Of a stretch of 33,814 nucleotides of DNA, positions 1-9,207 are shown in pieces. Both the position numbers and the translations under genes were made by a program. The DNA lies in NCBI GenBank assembly GCA_910589385.1, contig CAJUTU010000007.1, positions 1-33,814 on the forward strand, in the 5' to 3' direction. Each line of letters starts with the position of its first letter. The stretch's first letter is position 1. The DNA comes from an uncultured Lachnospiraceae bacterium. Lineage in GTDB: Bacteria > Bacillota > Clostridia > Lachnospirales > Lachnospiraceae. The notes beneath the pieces are model-generated. The model made no database searches and had not been told where the DNA came from. It worked only from the letters and a program-made list of their open reading frames with translations.

Positions 1-21
1 CAATCTTAGGTCATCCTGATT

Positions 22-1323
22 TCATCTTTGAATAAGGGGGTTCTGAATAGTTACAGTAAAACAATGAATATTTTTTCCTACAATAGTATTAATATTTTTT
101 TCTCTATGTAATAATCGCTTATAATCCTTTGACTTTACACACTTTAATAAAGTTTTCAAATTTATTCCATCCTGCTCATAAATGGAATGGTTTTGGTAAA
201 AAATCTGTAAAACAGAATCTATCCAAAGATGTTCTTCTATCTGTGAAAGCATCTCTGGATTTAATTCATAATTCAAAATTCTATATTTCATTTCTTGACA
301 GTCAATCTCAAACACCCATTTATTTTTCAGTGAGAAAAGTCCTAGATATCTGTCATCTTTTATATATTCCAATAAGTATTTGTGTTTTAACAACTGTTTT
401 TTTACATCATTTTCGGTTTGATTTTCTTCTTTTATATAAAATTCTCTAATTTCTAATGTATCCTTATCAACATATAATATTTCATTTGTTTGAAACGGAA
501 TAAACCAAACATAATTATTTACTGATACTGAAGAAACAAATAATGGAGCCTCCTCCGATTTTTCCACATAATTTAAGAGATTTTTGTACTGTCCGCTAAA
601 GTTCCAAATCCTAAATTCATTTGGAATATCATTTAAAAAGGTAATTGCTTTCGTATCTTCTTTCCATATATAAATTACTCTACAGTGTCCACTCAACCAA
701 AATTTATTACCATCAAAACAAAGTGTTTGAATCTGATCATCAATTTCAGTCAACTTATAGATTTTTAAACTCTTATCCGAACAATTAAATTTATAAATAT
801 TAACCGGAAAAGAACTCGCTACATAAATACAGTCGTCTATCAAAACTGCGTCAACTAACCGCTCATCGTTTATGACAGGAAAATCATAATAATTTTTTAT
901 ACACTCTTTCTCTACATCTATCTCAACAATTTGTTTTGTTCCGTAGGATACAACATATAACCTTTTCTGAATATACCATGCATGATAGTAAGCAAGCCTT
1001 ATCCCCTCCGGGCATTCTAAAGGAATGTTTGTCCATTGCCCATTAGATATATGATAAAACCAGATGTCCTTTCCATTATCAGGAAGGCAAATAATAGAAT
1101 CTTTTATCTTTATACATCGTGGATGTTGTCTGAATGCATTTAAGTTATCAGACGGTATCTTATCAATCAAACATGTTTCTTTTGCCTCTGTATCCAAACA
1201 AAAAAGGAAATCAACTGCACCTGCCATAAACCATATTTTTTTATCATCCAAGCACCAGTTATCACTCCAAAAATAATAATAATTCTCCCCCAAAAAATCT
1301 TCTAATTTCATCCTATATACCAT
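22..1323 (-). CDS. probable beta-propeller protein of unknown function
   Basis: A 433-residue protein I cannot assign to a named family. It has a recurring pattern of short strands with aromatic residues roughly every 40-50 residues (IWFYHISNGQW, RLYVVSYGTKQIVEID, CIYVASSFPVNIYKF, KFWLSGHCRVIYIW, YVWFIPFQTNEILYVD, WVFEIDCQ), which looks like blades of a kelch- or WD-like propeller. No signal peptide or membrane segment is visible, so it is probably cytoplasmic. It is the last gene of the co-directional run, 48 bp after the GT-B-type gene. The start is uncertain: ATG at 1323 and the in-frame ATG at 1311 both have AGG-like motifs placed too close. A scaffold or sensor role in glycan assembly is only a guess from context. 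Confidence 0.6.
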   Translation of the reverse strand: MVYRMKLEDFLGENYYYFWSDNWCLDDKKIWFMAGAVDFLFCLDTEAKETCLIDKIPSDNLNAFRQHPRCIKIKDSIICLPDNGKDIWFYHISNGQWTNIPLECPEGIRLAYYHAWYIQKRLYVVSYGTKQIVEIDVEKECIKNYYDFPVINDERLVDAVLIDDCIYVASSFPVNIYKFNCSDKSLKIYKLTEIDDQIQTLCFDGNKFWLSGHCRVIYIWKEDTKAITFLNDIPNEFRIWNFSGQYKNLLNYVEKSEEAPLFVSSVSVNNYVWFIPFQTNEILYVDKDTLEIREFYIKEENQTENDVKKQLLKHKYLLEYIKDDRYLGLFSLKNKWVFEIDCQEMKYRILNYELNPEMLSQIEEHLWIDSVLQIFYQNHSIYEQDGINLKTLLKCVKSKDYKRLLHREKNINTIVGKNIHCFTVTIQNPLIQR

Positions 1324-1371
1324 ATCCTATCTTTTCATTCACTATCATATCACCTATTTTTGTTTTGATGA

Positions 1372-2949
1372 TTATAACGAATTATAAAACTTAATCAATT
1401 CATTAATATGTTCTTTTATCTGAAGTTCTTTATGTACCAAAACAACTTTCTTCCGTAATTCATTTCTTTTTTCTTTTAATAGATTAAAATCATATTCTTC
1501 GATTGCCCATCTTATACACACGCCTCTTTCTTCAAGAAATTTTGTAAATTTAGTCATACTTATTCCTATAATTGGGAGACCTGCATCTAATGAATCAAAG
1601 AATTTGTTAGAACATCCATAAATACCTTTTCTTCTGTAATAGATTCCATTAATCTCTTTTGATAAAAACCCAGCTCTAATGGGATGTACCATATAATCAT
1701 ATTGTGAAAGTTCTTTTTCTATCTGCATATAGGGAACTGGCTTATGAAAATGAAAAAATTTGTTCACACTATCTAATTCCATGTACTCTGCAAACGTCTT
1801 CTTATCCCATGTCATAGGATATATGTGTAAATGACACTTATTTTTTTCACACATCTCTGCTAAACTTAACCAACATGCAACTGATGAATCTGGATGGCTT
1901 TTTTCTGTTTGAATACTTCCTGCATAACACAATGTCAAAGGCTCTTTTTCATCTCTGTACACATAGTCAACACTGCCATCCTTACAATAATCCAAAAATT
2001 GTATGGTTTTACCTTTTATATTGTAATTTGTCTCGTTCATCAAATATTCCAATTCATATCCACGATTGCAAATACCATCCGCATTCTCTAGACAGTAACG
2101 TTCTGCTTCCAACAGTTCTGCTGATATGTATGCATACATACCGTTAAAAATATCATATTTATCATACACAATTTTGGGAAACAACTCTTTCATTTTTACC
2201 AAAAAATATGTGGAAATCGAGTCACCCCAACCTGAAAATATATGTATAACCCATGGCTTCTCCACAATCATGTAATACATAATTTCTTCTACATATTCAC
2301 ATACATGGCAAAAAATATTCAGCTCCTGCAATTCACTTGAACAAACCTGCCGGATAAGTGCCCCAGGGCATATATATACTTTGATTTCATACTCTTTTTC
2401 GGAAAGTGCCTTTGCAATTTTTATAACACGAGGTGATAAATCTCCTACTGCAAAAATGATTTTTTCCCTTGTCTTTTGCTCTTTTCTGAGCAAGGATTTC
2501 ATTCGAGTCATTACTTGGTCATAATTTTCAAATCCATTGTCATCAGAATCCAAATACCATTCTACAATTTCTTCCATGCAATCCTGTACGGTCTTATTTT
2601 TATAGTCATTTAATGTTACGGAATTATTTCTATATAAATCATCAATTATTAAATAATTATAAATATTGTAGCCCAAAAGCATATTTATAATTTCTTTTTC
2701 ATATATACTGCTAACACCAATCAGTATAACTGTGTCCTCTCTCTGCATATCCGCATAACAAGTATTGATTCGGCAAACAGGAATATCCTCCAAAAAATCA
2801 GGATTTTCTTTTTTATCTGTAACGACACAATAGTCTACCGCAATACCATAATTCTTTAGCGTTTGCAGCAATCTTCTTGCATAGTCCCCAGCTCCATATA
2901 TTATCCTCTTTTTATACTTTTTTAGTTTTGTAATTTTAAAACTATCCAC
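1372..2949 (-). CDS. GT-B-type glycosyltransferase (GT4-like) with N-terminal Rossmann domain
   Basis: A 525-residue two-part protein. Residues ~12-105 form a nucleotide-binding-type Rossmann module (IIYGAGDYARRLL, then VVTDKKENPDFLEDIPV), the same module found on other transferases in this window. Residues ~160-520 look like a GT-B glycosyltransferase: a CYAGS strand opens the C-terminal domain and a segment near residues 445-475 (KGIYGCSNKFFDSLDAGLPIIGI) fits the nucleotide-sugar-binding end of GT4-like enzymes. It probably transfers a sugar from a nucleotide donor in the cytoplasm; donor and acceptor cannot be read. The start is GTG, with AAAGGAG about 12 bp upstream, so the exact start is moderately sure. 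It follows the ACP gene by 83 bp. Confidence 0.65.
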   Translation of the reverse strand: MDSFKITKLKKYKKRIIYGAGDYARRLLQTLKNYGIAVDYCVVTDKKENPDFLEDIPVCRINTCYADMQREDTVILIGVSSIYEKEIINMLLGYNIYNYLIIDDLYRNNSVTLNDYKNKTVQDCMEEIVEWYLDSDDNGFENYDQVMTRMKSLLRKEQKTREKIIFAVGDLSPRVIKIAKALSEKEYEIKVYICPGALIRQVCSSELQELNIFCHVCEYVEEIMYYMIVEKPWVIHIFSGWGDSISTYFLVKMKELFPKIVYDKYDIFNGMYAYISAELLEAERYCLENADGICNRGYELEYLMNETNYNIKGKTIQFLDYCKDGSVDYVYRDEKEPLTLCYAGSIQTEKSHPDSSVACWLSLAEMCEKNKCHLHIYPMTWDKKTFAEYMELDSVNKFFHFHKPVPYMQIEKELSQYDYMVHPIRAGFLSKEINGIYYRRKGIYGCSNKFFDSLDAGLPIIGISMTKFTKFLEERGVCIRWAIEEYDFNLLKEKRNELRKKVVLVHKELQIKEHINELIKFYNSL

Positions 2950-3032
2950 TTAAAACGACACTCCTTTTTTACACATTTATCAATACCATTTATCCTTTTC
3001 GTTTACGATATATGCTGCCATTTATAACCATC

Positions 3033-3275
3033 TTATATACTCCCATTCATACTATCAATAGCTTTAATCATATCGCCAACATTTTCAAATGAAATAATCT
3101 GGTCAATATCAAACTCTATATGAAACTCTTTTTCCAGCATAGCCAAAAGATTAATATGCTGCAAAGAATCCCAACCTTCAATATCATCAGAACAAGTTTT
3201 TTCCGTAACAACCAAATTTTCATCATTAAATACGATTTTAAACACGTTATTAACTCTTTCTAATATGCCATTCAT
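3033..3275 (-). CDS. acyl carrier protein
   Basis: An 80-residue acidic carrier protein with the GWDSLQHI motif; Ser37 is the expected phosphopantetheine attachment site. Length and predicted helical layout fit a discrete type II ACP. It lies 22 bp after the FkbH-like gene with its own GGAGGAATC ribosome binding site. FkbH-type enzymes are known to load a glyceryl group onto a partner ACP, so this is very probably that partner rather than the fatty-acid ACP. No ketosynthase or acyltransferase of PKS type is nearby, so the tethered acyl group is probably used directly or after modification by the dehydratase encoded just upstream (inference). Confidence 0.9.
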   Translation of the reverse strand: MNGILERVNNVFKIVFNDENLVVTEKTCSDDIEGWDSLQHINLLAMLEKEFHIEFDIDQIISFENVGDMIKAIDSMNGSI

Positions 3276-3297
3276 TTTGATTCCTCCATTTTCATGC

Positions 3298-5073
3298 TCA
3301 CTTTTCTTTGTGCCTTATCATAATATTATTGTTTTCACTTTTTTTCAGTAATCCATTAATATCTCTGCATATCCACTTCGTGCTTCTTTTATCATTTATA
3401 TCATCGTCTGCCTTTTCAAATCCTATATTCTGAAAAAAGTCTGCTATTTTCATATTCTTTTCAGTTCTATAGTAATATCCAAACAACGTATTGACACCCT
3501 TTTTCATGCATGTCTCACAGATCAACATCAACATGACGTATTCCAGTCCCCGTTCAAATACTCTACAGCTCATTACCCAGTCATCAATATATGCTATTTC
3601 ACTTTCAAGCCGCACAATTGCCACTGAAACAATACCATTACTCCCAAACTTATCCTCCAAATCCAACACAAAAGTTTTATTGTTCTGTCTATTGATAAGT
3701 TCATTCATTGTTTCATGAGTATATCGCTTAGTCAGAAAATTAAACTGGTTTGTTTTATTCATCAATTGCACGACTCTGTCAATATTTCCATTGTTGATCG
3801 TATCTATATGGCATACCATTTTTAGTGCTTTCAGATATTCATCATAATTTTTATATTTTTTTTGCTCCTCATTACGTTCCATATTATCCGCATAATATCG
3901 TCTTCGCTGCCCGTCTTCCTGTGTTATTTGTGTAACCTCGAAAAAGGACAATATATCCATCTCTTCAAGCAGAGCTTTTATATCTTCAACCTGGATTGTT
4001 TCTATATCTGGGATCATGCTTCCGACACTGTCACATTCCACAAGGCTATCATCAATAAAAACTGCTGAAAATGGCAATAAACTTAACCCTTTTAAAATAT
4101 CTTTTATATTGTCAGCCTTATTTTTCCAATTGATTTTTTTTATAGCAAAATCTTTCTCTTTTAAAACCGACCTTGCACAATGAATTCCTCTTATTCCTAT
4201 GTCGTATTCATTTTTAGAACAGATATTTAACAAAATTCCATGTAATGATAGATACTTTAAATATTTATGCAGCATTGCAAAAGCTTCGCCTTGTGGTGTT
4301 TCATTACCTAACTTTATATTTTCTACACCAACTTCTCCGACTTCCCCTCCCCATAATGTATTGTCCAGATCGGTTATGATCGTCTTCTTGTTTTTCCCAT
4401 ATAGTGACTTAATAATATTCGCAATATTAAGAGCATAACGAGGCATTTCATCCATTGCCATTGGATATTTATACATATTCCATAATCTTTCGTCACTCCA
4501 TTTTTGAAGCCCTGTATAAGAAGACAGATAATTGATATCATTTACAAAGAGATTTTTATTTTTTTTGATAAAATCAGAAATAAACCGATTTAAATCATCA
4601 ATATATTTCAGATTTCCGTCTACATATGTTCTGGCGGCATTGCCGATCATCCTATATTTAAAATACTCAAAATTATTCTGAATAATAATACAATGATATT
4701 TTTTGTCCAATGCCTCCCATATTTCTCTTAATCTCCGTTTATCATCTTCGATTGAATTAAAATCGTGATCCCACAATAAATTTCTATTTGTTACATGCAT
4801 AAGAACAATATCTGGATGAAACTCGTCCAGCCCTTTATTAGAAAAAACCGACTCTTCGTAATAACGATTATATTCTCCAATATAAAAAACAGGTTTGATT
4901 CCGTAATGCAGCAAAAATACTTCTAAAAATTCTTTTATTTCCCCAAATGTAGCTCCACATAATACAGCTATTTTTTTCTCCTGTAATTCTCGGGATTGTA
5001 ATAGTCTTTCTTTTTCTTTTTTCTTGTGTTTCATCATATATGGATAATCCAAAAGCTTATACAATTCTGTCAT
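3298..5073 (-). CDS. FkbH-like HAD-superfamily protein (probable glyceryl-ACP synthase)
   Basis: A 591-residue protein of the FkbH / HAD-IIIC group. Residues ~30-225 form the N-terminal domain usual in long members. The HAD core follows: motif I DLDNTLWGG at 235-243, a Lys-rich motif around 315-320 (NWKNKADN) and motif IV FIDDSLVEC at 339-347. Residues ~430-575 look like a GNAT-fold tail. Known members dephosphorylate 1,3-bisphosphoglycerate and pass the D-glyceryl group to an ACP, via a cysteine thioester in the best-studied cases; the ACP gene follows directly. The gene comes 42 bp after the second dehydratase subunit and starts at ATG behind GAGGTAGGAT. The substrate is inferred from family, not shown; a different phosphorylated acid is possible. 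Confidence 0.85.
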   Translation of the reverse strand: MTELYKLLDYPYMMKHKKKEKERLLQSRELQEKKIAVLCGATFGEIKEFLEVFLLHYGIKPVFYIGEYNRYYEESVFSNKGLDEFHPDIVLMHVTNRNLLWDHDFNSIEDDKRRLREIWEALDKKYHCIIIQNNFEYFKYRMIGNAARTYVDGNLKYIDDLNRFISDFIKKNKNLFVNDINYLSSYTGLQKWSDERLWNMYKYPMAMDEMPRYALNIANIIKSLYGKNKKTIITDLDNTLWGGEVGEVGVENIKLGNETPQGEAFAMLHKYLKYLSLHGILLNICSKNEYDIGIRGIHCARSVLKEKDFAIKKINWKNKADNIKDILKGLSLLPFSAVFIDDSLVECDSVGSMIPDIETIQVEDIKALLEEMDILSFFEVTQITQEDGQRRRYYADNMERNEEQKKYKNYDEYLKALKMVCHIDTINNGNIDRVVQLMNKTNQFNFLTKRYTHETMNELINRQNNKTFVLDLEDKFGSNGIVSVAIVRLESEIAYIDDWVMSCRVFERGLEYVMLMLICETCMKKGVNTLFGYYYRTEKNMKIADFFQNIGFEKADDDINDKRSTKWICRDINGLLKKSENNNIMIRHKEK

Positions 5074-5115
5074 ATCCTACCTCTTTTATTATTTCTTTAC
5101 GGTTACATAAAATTC

Positions 5116-6240
5116 CTATAATCGAATCATTTCCTGAAAAGACTGTATTGCTGTCGCTGCTTGTCCATAATTAGACATTTGCTTATCTATCTCTAGTGTT
5201 AACATTGGAATATGGTGTTCTTCGAGTTTCTTCTTTATGACCGGATAGTCATACTCCTCGGGATCACAAAACTTTGTCAAAATAATAATAACTCCATCTG
5301 CATGATATTTTTCTACAAGTTGTACAATATGGTCTTCTCTAGAGATTTTTCCGCCTATCAAAGTGGAACAGGCAAACAAATCCAAAAATTGCTGCACAAG
5401 GCATCCCATGATATCTCCCGGCTCATATGGAATATCTGTACGGAACTGTCGTGATTCATGTGCAATATCATCCATTACAACCGAAACTTTATTTTCTTCA
5501 AATATCCTCATCAAATCCGGAGAATCTGCAATGATCCCTGTCGTGATCACCCTGATTCCCCTGAATCGTTTAGGTTCAATGTGTTTTATATCTTTTATCA
5601 AATTCCGAACCATTTCCGTATGCTCATTTTTATCCATAAAATATCCACTTTTTATAACATAATTGCGGTTTTCGGGGGATATCTCAGCTGGATAAAAGGA
5701 ACACAGATCCAAAAATTCTCTCATCACACTATAATGTGTATTATAAATATCAATAGATTTCTTCAGATTACTTTCCTTAATTTTATTGCCGCTGATTCTT
5801 TCTAGATCCTCTTGTATCTTTTGGAATTGATGGTATAAAAACTCAAATGCTCCTTTGCTCTGCCTGTTTTGTGGGTAATTTACAGTTATCATTTCTATAT
5901 CAGGCACGGCATATTTCCAATTCTGTGTCGCACATTTTAAAGAATCGCACAAAGTTGGTATTATAGCTGCTGAGATCCCATCATATACTCCACGCATAGC
6001 AAGTTCAATATTTGTTTGCATGATCCCGCATATATATGCGGGAAAATACTTTTTTGCCTGAGCCACCTCTAATTCAGCTCCCCACATACCAAATGGCACC
6101 ATTCCCGAAGCATAAATAAGGGATTCAGGGACATAAGGCGGAAAGCATCCGATCACTTTTTTCCCAAGAGCAACATATGCTTCCAGACGCCTTTTCGGAT
6201 ATAATACCGCATCGCGAAACTGCAAAAAATCCAATTCCAT
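5116..6240 (-). CDS. 2-hydroxyacyl-CoA dehydratase family subunit (beta/HgdB-like)
   Basis: A 374-residue subunit of the 2-hydroxyacyl-CoA dehydratase / benzoyl-CoA reductase family. The N-terminal GCFPPYVPESLIYASGMVP signature is at residues 31-49. Conserved cysteines are Cys71, Cys98 (PTLCDSLK) and Cys325 (KFCDPEEYDYP), the usual type of [4Fe-4S] ligands. The end carries the LEIDKQ...Q...AIQSF motif typical of the family. These enzymes remove water from (R)-2-hydroxyacyl thioesters through a ketyl radical after ATP-driven one-electron activation. It starts 4 bp after the other subunit, behind GGAGGAAAAA. Finding it in a glycan cluster, with no amino-acid fermentation genes around, is unusual. 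Confidence 0.88.
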   Translation of the reverse strand: MELDFLQFRDAVLYPKRRLEAYVALGKKVIGCFPPYVPESLIYASGMVPFGMWGAELEVAQAKKYFPAYICGIMQTNIELAMRGVYDGISAAIIPTLCDSLKCATQNWKYAVPDIEMITVNYPQNRQSKGAFEFLYHQFQKIQEDLERISGNKIKESNLKKSIDIYNTHYSVMREFLDLCSFYPAEISPENRNYVIKSGYFMDKNEHTEMVRNLIKDIKHIEPKRFRGIRVITTGIIADSPDLMRIFEENKVSVVMDDIAHESRQFRTDIPYEPGDIMGCLVQQFLDLFACSTLIGGKISREDHIVQLVEKYHADGVIIILTKFCDPEEYDYPVIKKKLEEHHIPMLTLEIDKQMSNYGQAATAIQSFQEMIRL

Positions 6241-6244
6241 ATCT

Positions 6245-7420
6245 CTATTTTTCCTCCATTAGTTCTTTAAATCCCTGCAGCCTTGTCTCATATTGAGCTT
6301 CCGAAAAGCACTGCCTGTCTGCCTGATCTCCATCGAACATAACAATCGGAATATCAGCATGATTCTCCAATTGATGTTTTAATTCGTACATAATACCGCT
6401 CCAAATTTTACAAGTCCGGCTCATATGTATAAGAATTCCATCACACCTTTTCTTTTCAAGTTCGCTTTTGCGCATATCAACTGCCCGCTCTATGCATACT
6501 GCATTTGGTAAATATGTATACGCACGTAACATATCATCAAAATTGTTATACTCAATACCATAAGCATTCGTATAAATCGCGCCAACCATATTCATATTCT
6601 GTCGAAAAAAACTTAATGCCATTTTTCTCATAGCCGGCCAACAGCAGATACCTTCATACAATATTCTGAATACTTTTCTTTCTGACTTAAAATTATATGT
6701 TGTCTTGCTTACTATTTCTTCATATAACTGTTCCAATGCCTGAAGCGTTGTTTCTTTTCCACGCTGACAGACGACCAGCCCCATGTAATTAAACAGATCA
6801 GTTCCGTGGTAAACAAATTCTTCTTGAGCTAAAAGATCCGCAATTTTATTCCATACCGTTCCTACTTTGGAGGAAATTTTCATAACCTTTAAAAAACGTT
6901 CCTGGTCAAATTTTTTTCCTGTGATCTTCTCAGGCTTACTAATTGCTTCATAAAACTGTGTTCGGATATAACAAATGCGTACAGAATCTGTATCATATTC
7001 CGTATTATACGGAATATCGATCAACACCATAGGAATTGAATATCTGCGTGATAAATATTGATACCATTTCATAAGCTGATGGCAAACATTACTACAACAT
7101 AAAAGATAGTCTGGCAAAGGAATATTTAAGGAAGCATCTCGTAATTGATCAATATATCCCAAATTGACTTTTGCATAGGAGCATATATCATTTGAAAAAC
7201 CCTCTGCCTCTGCTTCCATACAGCATTTTCTATCCTCTCCATTTATTGCTAATATTGCTGCATGATTTTCCGGATATACTACACACAGATCCATGGTCTG
7301 TACAATCTCCTGTGGAAAAGTTGAAGTAACCCATCCAACCAGTTCTCCTTTCTCATGTGCATGCATGGCACGGTCATAATGTTCCGTCATCAGTTTCTTA
7401 ATTCTTGCACTTGCCGTCAT
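6245..7420 (-). CDS. 2-hydroxyacyl-CoA dehydratase family subunit (alpha/HgdA-like)
   Basis: A 391-residue partner subunit of the radical dehydratase. Family signs are Cys80 in CSYAKVNLGY, the CC at 108-109 plus Cys113, Cys337 in MSRTCKIWS, and the closing DGDQADRQCFSEAQYETR segment at 364-380, which resembles the family's DGDQ...R...F end. The set of cysteines suggests it keeps its own [4Fe-4S] cluster. It lies between the activator (8 bp upstream) and the second subunit (4 bp downstream), as in classical activator-A-B operons for 2-hydroxyglutaryl-, lactyl- or phenyllactyl-CoA. The real substrate is unknown; no CoA transferase is present, which argues for an ACP- rather than CoA-bound substrate (inference). 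Confidence 0.87.
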   Translation of the reverse strand: MTASARIKKLMTEHYDRAMHAHEKGELVGWVTSTFPQEIVQTMDLCVVYPENHAAILAINGEDRKCCMEAEAEGFSNDICSYAKVNLGYIDQLRDASLNIPLPDYLLCCSNVCHQLMKWYQYLSRRYSIPMVLIDIPYNTEYDTDSVRICYIRTQFYEAISKPEKITGKKFDQERFLKVMKISSKVGTVWNKIADLLAQEEFVYHGTDLFNYMGLVVCQRGKETTLQALEQLYEEIVSKTTYNFKSERKVFRILYEGICCWPAMRKMALSFFRQNMNMVGAIYTNAYGIEYNNFDDMLRAYTYLPNAVCIERAVDMRKSELEKKRCDGILIHMSRTCKIWSGIMYELKHQLENHADIPIVMFDGDQADRQCFSEAQYETRLQGFKELMEEK

Positions 7421-7428
7421 GTTCTCTC

Positions 7429-8226
7429 CTAAAGACCCTTTTCTTTAAAATATATTTGGTATCCATACAGTGCCGCTCCAATTGCTCCATTTACCTGACA
7501 ATATTTACTTGTTTGGATTTTTATCCCAAGATATTCTTCAAGTGCCTGTACAATTCCTTTATCATGTGCCACCCCTCCGGTTAAGATACAGTCTTCCTCT
7601 ACTCCTGCCCGCCGTGCCAGATTCCCCACTCTACTTGCTATTGAACGATGGACCGCAGCTAAAATATCTTCCCTTTTTACTGCTTTTGCTAAATAGGAAA
7701 TAACCTCTGTTTCCGCAAATACCGTACAAGTAGAACTTATTTCTATTTTTTTTGTAGATGCCAGAGCCATCTCCGTAAAATTCTCGAGCGGGATATTAAG
7801 AACCCTGGCCATGACTTCCAAAAAACGCCCTGTCCCTGCAGCACATTTATCATTCATCAGAAAACTGGTCATTTTACCATTCGGGTCTACCTTCAATACT
7901 TTTGCATCCTGTCCTCCTATGTCAATGATCGTTTTTACATTTGGAAATAAAAAAGTTCCTCCCTTTGCATGGCAACTTAACTCACTGATCTGATCGTCCG
8001 CTGTTTCAAATGTATTTCTTCCATATCCTGTTGCAACAATAAACACAATATCATCTTTATTTATATTTGCTTTTTTACATACATTATTGAAAGCTGTCAT
8101 AGGTCCTTCGGTTCCAGCTCCAATAAATACCACTTCTTCACCTATGATCTCATTTCCATTTTTCATCAAAACACACTTTGAGGCCGTAGAGCCAATGTCA
8201 ACTCCAAGCGTAATTATTTCATTCAT
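7429..8226 (-). CDS. 2-hydroxyacyl-CoA dehydratase activator ATPase (HgdC-like, BadF/BcrA family)
   Basis: A 265-residue ASKHA-fold ATPase, the normal length for HgdC-type activators. It has LGVDIGSTASKCVL (7-20), DIGGQDAK (102-109), and the two cysteines that bridge a [4Fe-4S] cluster across the homodimer: Cys128 in KCAAGTGRFLEV and Cys167 in STCTVFAETEV. The family uses ATP hydrolysis to push one electron onto the dehydratase. It is the first gene of the five-gene dehydratase-FkbH-ACP block, with a modest ribosome binding site (AAGGGAAAT). The protein is oxygen-sensitive in known cases, in keeping with a strict anaerobe. All key residues are present, so I expect it to be functional. Confidence 0.93.
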   Translation of the reverse strand: MNEIITLGVDIGSTASKCVLMKNGNEIIGEEVVFIGAGTEGPMTAFNNVCKKANINKDDIVFIVATGYGRNTFETADDQISELSCHAKGGTFLFPNVKTIIDIGGQDAKVLKVDPNGKMTSFLMNDKCAAGTGRFLEVMARVLNIPLENFTEMALASTKKIEISSTCTVFAETEVISYLAKAVKREDILAAVHRSIASRVGNLARRAGVEEDCILTGGVAHDKGIVQALEEYLGIKIQTSKYCQVNGAIGAALYGYQIYFKEKGL

Positions 8227-8285
8227 ACCAGATATTTCCCTTTTTATTATTTTTTTCTATAATCCAATTTCCCCAAATTATCCAA

Positions 8286-9179
8286 TCACTTTTTTTGGGC
8301 GACATAAGCCAGACCTATGGATATGTCTTTAGTCTCTGAAAAATCATCTGTCATATGATAAATTTTACTTGCAATGATCTCCATACCTTCCTGTCTAATC
8401 ATATCCTCAACTACCGAAGGTGATCTAAAATTGGATATATGATCCATATGGTTTGAATCAATAACAGTTGTAAGGTACAAAATACCGCCTTTTTTTAGTG
8501 TCCTCGCAATCTCTCTGATTCCTATATGTGGATTAGGTATGTGTTCTATCACCTCTGCTAAAACAGCAAAATCTGTTGTTTCAGAAGGCTGTTTAATGCC
8601 TTCAAAAATATTTCCATATTGAAGGTGATACCTGTGTGATGATATTCCAGCCATTTCTAACATATGTGAAGCAAACTGAACGGCATATGGAGAAATATCA
8701 AATCCTGAAACAGTAACTTCTGAATACTTACTTAAAACCTCCCACAAATAAAATCCTTCGCCAAAACCTATTTCGATTCCTTTACTGCCATTTTGCAGCA
8801 ATGGCAAAAAATTATTTATAAATAGATGATTCTTCTCATACAGAATTGTAGTATATGCATAGGAAAGCAGAAGCCCTGGCATATACGTTTCTAGCATTGT
8901 TTTCTCATTATCATATATTTTGCCACGTATCACATTAAAATCATCATGTCCATAATCTTGATGCCTGATAAAATAATCCAGTTGTTTCAAATAATCATAA
9001 ATATACTTTCTGCTGGTTTTAACAGCATCCAGCTCCAACAGTTCAAACAATTCAAGAATATTTTCCGCAGCCTCTATGTACTCTTTTCCATATCTTTGTT
9101 TCAGCAGTTCTATCTGTTCTACAAATCCGCCTGTCATTGGAATTTTTTTAAGTTCTGTCGAAAATTCATCAAGTTTCAT
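8286..9179 (-). CDS. class I SAM-dependent methyltransferase
   Basis: A 297-residue protein. The C-terminal ~170 residues are a class I methyltransferase: motif I IEIGFGEGFYLW (~134-145), an acidic motif II (SGFDISPYAVQFA) and the post-core EVIEHIPNPHIGIREIARTLKKGGILYLTT block. Residues 1-125 are helical and unassigned. It may methylate a sugar or the acyl group made by the downstream module; the target cannot be read. The ATG at 9179 follows AGAGGACGACAT; the string AGGACGACATATG is also found at the HldE-like gene start. The gap to the activator gene is 59 bp. Confidence 0.85.
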   Translation of the reverse strand: MKLDEFSTELKKIPMTGGFVEQIELLKQRYGKEYIEAAENILELFELLELDAVKTSRKYIYDYLKQLDYFIRHQDYGHDDFNVIRGKIYDNEKTMLETYMPGLLLSYAYTTILYEKNHLFINNFLPLLQNGSKGIEIGFGEGFYLWEVLSKYSEVTVSGFDISPYAVQFASHMLEMAGISSHRYHLQYGNIFEGIKQPSETTDFAVLAEVIEHIPNPHIGIREIARTLKKGGILYLTTVIDSNHMDHISNFRSPSVVEDMIRQEGMEIIASKIYHMTDDFSETKDISIGLAYVAQKK

Positions 9180-9207
9180 ATGTCGTCCTCTTTTTCATTT
9201 ATATAAA

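Noticed and set aside
5116..8226. Amino-acid fermentation operon (2-hydroxyglutarate or lactate type)
   Set aside because: No CoA transferase, dehydrogenase, electron-transfer flavoprotein or transporter is nearby, and all neighbours are glycan genes.
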